Positions 31,773 to 34,694 of a stretch of 34,694 nucleotides of DNA are shown here, piece after piece. A program made the translations under genes and the position numbers. Source of the stretch: G020354085 sp964629975 (GTDB lineage Bacteria > Pseudomonadota > Gammaproteobacteria > Acidiferrobacterales > Sulfurifustaceae); contig CAZVUN010000019.1 of the NCBI GenBank assembly GCA_964629975.1, forward strand, positions 1-34,694, in the 5' to 3' direction. The notes below the pieces were generated by a model. That model was not told the origin of the DNA. It made no database searches and saw only the letters and a program-made list of their open reading frames with translations. Numbering within the stretch: the first letter of the stretch is position 1; every line of letters begins with the position of its first letter.

Positions 31773-32402
31773 ATGATGAAGTTGCCAACGACCGCGATTC
31801 GCCTTGTCACCTTGCTGCTCTTCGGAGCGCTGCCCCTTAGCGCCTGCTCGGCCAAGAAGGAGGACCCGCCAGCCGGCGCGACCGCCAGCGCACCGGCCGC
31901 GGGTGCGCCACTGCCGCCGGCCCATCCGGAGCTCAGCGCTTCCGCCCAGGCGCCTGCCGCAGCGTCGCAGCCGGGGTTGCCGGCCGGCCACCCGCCGATG
32001 CCCGCGCAGCAGGGCATGACCTCGTTCTCGCACCCGCAGTCCGGCGCGCAGTCGACCGTGAATCTGGCACCCGAGGTGAAGGCCAAATGGAAGTCCGTGC
32101 GCCTGGCGGTGGCGCCCAAGGGCGGGACGGAGAAGACCGACACGGTCACGGTGGGCGGCAAGCTCGCGGTCGGCGGCACACGCCTGACGCTGGTCGTGCT
32201 CGCCTATGTGCCGGCGTTCACCAGCAATGCCGGCGTCGTCACCAGCAGCTCGAACGAGCCGAACAATCCGGCGGTGCTGGTGCAACTGCTGGACGGCGGC
32301 AACAAGGTCGCCGAGGGCTGGGTGTTTCAGAATCTGGCGGAGTTCAACACCTTCCGCCCCGACAGCGTGCAGGTACGCCTGCTCGGCGGCGTGAGCGGCT
32401 AA
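31773..32402 (+). CDS. Lipoprotein, possibly DUF2155-like
   Basis: A 209-residue secreted lipoprotein; the lipobox is LPLSAC with Cys25 as the lipid-modified residue. A Pro/Ala-rich tether (about 30-85) is followed by a compact C-terminal domain with KWKSVRLAV, LVVLAYVPAFTSNAGVVTSS, PNNPAVLVQLLDGG and EGWVFQNLAEFNTF, a pattern resembling DUF2155. The start could be GTG 31758, ATG 31773 or ATG 31776; the lipobox is in range for all. It is followed after 31 bp by a secreted propeller-like gene on the same strand. Function unknown; it may be an outer-membrane partner of nearby cytochromes. Confidence 0.75.
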   Translation: MMKLPTTAIRLVTLLLFGALPLSACSAKKEDPPAGATASAPAAGAPLPPAHPELSASAQAPAAASQPGLPAGHPPMPAQQGMTSFSHPQSGAQSTVNLAPEVKAKWKSVRLAVAPKGGTEKTDTVTVGGKLAVGGTRLTLVVLAYVPAFTSNAGVVTSSSNEPNNPAVLVQLLDGGNKVAEGWVFQNLAEFNTFRPDSVQVRLLGGVSG

Positions 32403-32433
32403 GGCGCCGGACCCGGCCCACGCGCGCGAAGCC

Positions 32434-33603
32434 GTGCGCGCACGCCTGCGCCTTGGGTCCTCGGTCCGGGCACTGAGCGGTGTCGTGCTGGCCGCTGCCT
32501 TGCTCGCGGCAGCCGCCGATGCGCCGGACCACCGCGCCTGGCAGCACGGGATCAACCTGGTCGAGCTCGGCGGGCGCCACCTGCTCATCTGGAGCAGCTG
32601 GGGCCATCCGCCGCAGCCGGCAAATGTGCGCGGCAACTGGGAACACGACATCTTTTACTCCTGGCTCGACCCGGCGCGCCCGCAACTCGAGCCGCAGGTG
32701 CTCCTCAGCCGTCCGGAGGCGCAGGAACCGCCGAGCGCGGCGGTCAATCGCGCCGGTCGCCTGCTCGTGACGTGGGAGGACGGCGAGGACCGTATCAACC
32801 AGAACGCCGGCCTGTGGGATGCGTCGCTGCGCGCGCTGCCGCCGGGCATCGTGCGCGTGCGCGATGGCGGGCATTCCGGGCATGTCGCCGCGCTCGGCGA
32901 TCGCTTTCTCATCGCCTACAGCGAGGACTGGGTGCGCGGCGGCGCGTTTCTCGATCGCGGCACGGGCCGCCACATCCTGGCGCGCGTGGTCGATGCCGCC
33001 GGGACGCTCGGTCCGGAGATCGAGATCTCCGCCGATCGCGCCGCCGCGCACCGCGAGGACTGGCCGCTGGTGGCGGCGTCGCATCGCAACTGGCTGGTGG
33101 TGTGGCAGCGCCACCCGCAACGCAGCCTGCATGGCGCGCTCATCGACGCGTCCGGTCGCATCGTGAAGCGCCTGTTGCTCGGTGCGGAGCTCACCGTGGG
33201 CTATCACTACGACGTGCAATACGTCCCGCCCCTCGACCGCTACGTCGTGCTCGGTGTGACCGATCGCAGCGGCTTCGTGTCGCTCGTGGATACGACCGGA
33301 CGCATCACCGGCATCACCAGCGGGCTGCCGCGTGCGGTGAGCGAAAGCCGGCTGGTGATTGCGGGCCGCGGCGCTGCGCCCGCTCTGGCGGCCTACCCGA
33401 TGCAGCCCTCGGGGGTGGCGCTGCTGCGCCTGACGGCGGGCGGCGCGCGCCTGCTGCGCACCATCGAGCACCCGTATCGCTGGGACTACACCGGCACCGT
33501 CGGCATGTTCGTCGGCCTGCAGCGGCTGCTGTTCGCCACGCTGTCGCGCGCCGGTGTGCAGTTGCTTGCGATCGACACCGGCGCGCCAGCCTCAGCGCGA
33601 TAG
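32434..33603 (+). CDS. Exported propeller-like protein of unknown family
   Basis: A 389-residue protein with a signal peptide (ALSGVVLAAALLAAAADA). The mature part is made of repeated beta-strand units with patterns such as GRHLLIWSSWG, GRLLVTWEDGED, DRFLIAYSEDW and NWLVVWQRHP, suggesting a six- or seven-bladed propeller of the WD/BNR-like class. Long Trp/Asp-rich loops are present, and no CXXCH motif was seen. The start is GTG. It appears cotranscribed with the lipoprotein, and its 3' end overlaps the convergent multihaem cytochrome gene by 12 bp. Extracellular propellers often pair with outer-surface cytochromes, but a direct role is not shown here. Confidence 0.7.
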   Translation: MRARLRLGSSVRALSGVVLAAALLAAAADAPDHRAWQHGINLVELGGRHLLIWSSWGHPPQPANVRGNWEHDIFYSWLDPARPQLEPQVLLSRPEAQEPPSAAVNRAGRLLVTWEDGEDRINQNAGLWDASLRALPPGIVRVRDGGHSGHVAALGDRFLIAYSEDWVRGGAFLDRGTGRHILARVVDAAGTLGPEIEISADRAAAHREDWPLVAASHRNWLVVWQRHPQRSLHGALIDASGRIVKRLLLGAELTVGYHYDVQYVPPLDRYVVLGVTDRSGFVSLVDTTGRITGITSGLPRAVSESRLVIAGRGAAPALAAYPMQPSGVALLRLTAGGARLLRTIEHPYRWDYTGTVGMFVGLQRLLFATLSRAGVQLLAIDTGAPASAR

Positions 33604-34694
33604 CGGGCGGCCCTTGCGCGAGGCCTGGCCGTGGAAGTACTTGTAGAGAAGCAGGGACTCCGGACCGTGGCAATCGGCGCACAGGAATCCCTCGCTCGAG
33701 GCGAGGCGCAGGAAACTGTTGCGGGTATCGCCTTCGACCTTGCGCCCCGGTCCCTCGACCGCCTGGCGCGCGCTCCACTGGTGTGGGTCGTGGCAGGTGG
33801 TGCAGCTGATCATGCCGGTGTAGTCGGCCGGCCCCTTGTCGTCGTACACCGGCAGACGACCGGCCGGGCTTACCGCCCCGCGCAGCGCCGCCGCGCGTGC
33901 CTGCACCGTCGGCGGATGGCGGGCCGCGGGCGGCTGTTTGGCGGCGGCCACCTGACCCGTGGCGTGGCAGCTGCGGCACAGCCGCTCCTGCGCATCCGGT
34001 GCGCCGCCCGGCGCGCGCGCCCACAACCGCGTCGGCGCCAGGGCGTTGTGCGGCGCGTGGCACTGACCGCACACGCCGGATTGGGCTGCGTTCTGGCCGC
34101 GGCCGTTGACCGCCTTGGGCGCGCTCAGCGCCAGATCGTGATCGGTCTTGCGCACCACGCGCTGCGCGCGGTGACACTCGACGCACAGCTCTGAGTCTGG
34201 CGCCGCCGCCAGGCGCAAGAAGCTGGTGCGCGCGTCGCCGTCGGGAAGATGGCGAGGGCCGCGCGACACGGATGTCGCGCCTGCGGACTCGCCGCTGGGA
34301 TCAAGGCGAGGGCCGCGCGACACGGATGTCGCGCCTGCGGACTCGCGGTCGCTCCTGGCCTGTGCGCCGCTGCGGTCGTCGCGCTCGCGCGGGTTCCACT
34401 GGTGCGGGTCGTGGCAGGTGGCGCAATCGATGCGCCCCTCGGCATGGGGCCGCCCGCTGGCGTCGAACAGCGGCAGGCGCAGCCGGTCCGGCCGGACCTT
34501 GAGGCTGATCGCATTCGGATGGCTGTTGGCGCCGGTCAGCTTGTGCGCGGCGCTGCCGTCGGCCCGGTGACAGTCGGTGCACAACCGTTCGATCGCGCCC
34601 TCACCCGCGCCGCGACCGCGTGCCCACAGATACACGCCGTTGCCGTTGTGCGCACGGTGACACGCGCCGCACAGGCTCTGCGGCGGCGGGGGGG
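33592..34694 (-). CDS. Multihaem c-type cytochrome, 5' end outside window
   Basis: The frame is open to the right edge, so the N-terminus and signal peptide are missing. The visible part, about 366 residues, has eight CXXCH motifs: CGACH (at the edge), CTDCH, CATCH, CVECH, CGQCH, CRSCH, CTTCH and CADCH. CATCHDPHQWNPRE and CTTCHDPHQWSAR, each followed by a SFLRLA segment and then a further CXXCH, show an internal duplication. The layout fits bis-His multihaem cytochromes used in periplasmic or outer-membrane electron transfer. A 54-bp repeat inserts extra residues between the third and fourth visible haems. A GTG at 34635 would lose one haem and is not the likely start. Confidence 0.85.
   Translation of the reverse strand, partial: PPPPQSLCGACHRAHNGNGVYLWARGRGAGEGAIERLCTDCHRADGSAAHKLTGANSHPNAISLKVRPDRLRLPLFDASGRPHAEGRIDCATCHDPHQWNPRERDDRSGAQARSDRESAGATSVSRGPRLDPSGESAGATSVSRGPRHLPDGDARTSFLRLAAAPDSELCVECHRAQRVVRKTDHDLALSAPKAVNGRGQNAAQSGVCGQCHAPHNALAPTRLWARAPGGAPDAQERLCRSCHATGQVAAAKQPPAARHPPTVQARAAALRGAVSPAGRLPVYDDKGPADYTGMISCTTCHDPHQWSARQAVEGPGRKVEGDTRNSFLRLASSEGFLCADCHGPESLLLYKYFHGQASRKGRPLSR
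34251..34346 (-). repeat. Tandem REP-like palindromes inside the multihaem cytochrome gene
   Basis: Two 42-bp identical units (34251-34292 and 34305-34346, period 54 bp) each contain the perfect stem GCGCGACA-CGGA-TGTCGCGC (stems 34261-34280 and 34315-34334). The period is a multiple of three, so the reading frame survives and encodes ESAGATSVSRGPR twice. The shape resembles repetitive extragenic palindromes rather than a cytochrome domain. Confidence 0.8.

Overview
The window is GC-rich, densely coded DNA that reads as a gammaproteobacterial chromosome. The evidence is the rplM-rpsI pair, a Coq7-type ubiquinone hydroxylase, an rpe-gph-trpE / trpG-trpD-trpC arrangement, system I cytochrome c maturation genes, and a strong respiratory multihaem component. 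A chemolithotrophic or facultatively anaerobic lineage would fit, but genus cannot be read from the sequence. No tRNA, rRNA or CRISPR array was found.

Layout. (1) 1-510: a small cassette holding an S23/IVP four-helix-bundle gene broken by one in-frame amber codon and flanked by imperfect inverted repeats, lying just downstream of rpsI. (2) 517-1423: rplM-rpsI operon with a candidate promoter. (3) 1424-2014: non-coding, with a strong promoter-to-terminator unit that looks like an unannotated small RNA of about 160 nt. (4) 2015-4362: a [2Fe-2S] ferredoxin, divergent from a GlcF/HdrD-like Fe-S protein followed by coq7. (5) 4388-8183: a coupled three-gene operon on the minus strand (LTA-synthase-like sulfatase, sialidase-like propeller, membrane protein), divergent from a sodium:solute symporter at 8283-9788. 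(6) 9785-12291: osmC, a DUF885 metallopeptidase and a VOC protein. (7) 12392-19770: rpe-gph-trpE-(DUF4124)-trpG-(MFS)-trpD-trpC, all on the minus strand, with a possible Trp-containing leader peptide before trpE. (8) 19833-21369: DUF3530 hydrolase and a kinase-fold protein, convergent. (9) 21468-34694: an electron-transfer region with a CopD-like protein, a dihaem c4-type cytochrome, a 7-haem cytochrome, ccmF-ccmH-ccmI, a 1172-residue 12-haem modular cytochrome with two PKD domains, a lipoprotein, a secreted propeller-like protein, and a multihaem cytochrome with at least 8 motifs running off the right edge.

Region 9 is the most distinctive part. About 13 kb encodes at least 29 CXXCH haem-attachment motifs next to part of the machinery that attaches haem. 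The 12-haem protein is built as a string of single-haem class I-like domains joined by polyproline linkers. Three of these domains are a 198-bp tandem DNA repeat, two copies of which are nearly identical, so the haem number is probably still changing. An FNR/Anr-like box and a CAA-rich leader lie in the long AT-richer gap upstream of it. A periplasmic or cell-surface electron conduit is the natural inference, but no partner or acceptor can be proved from sequence alone.
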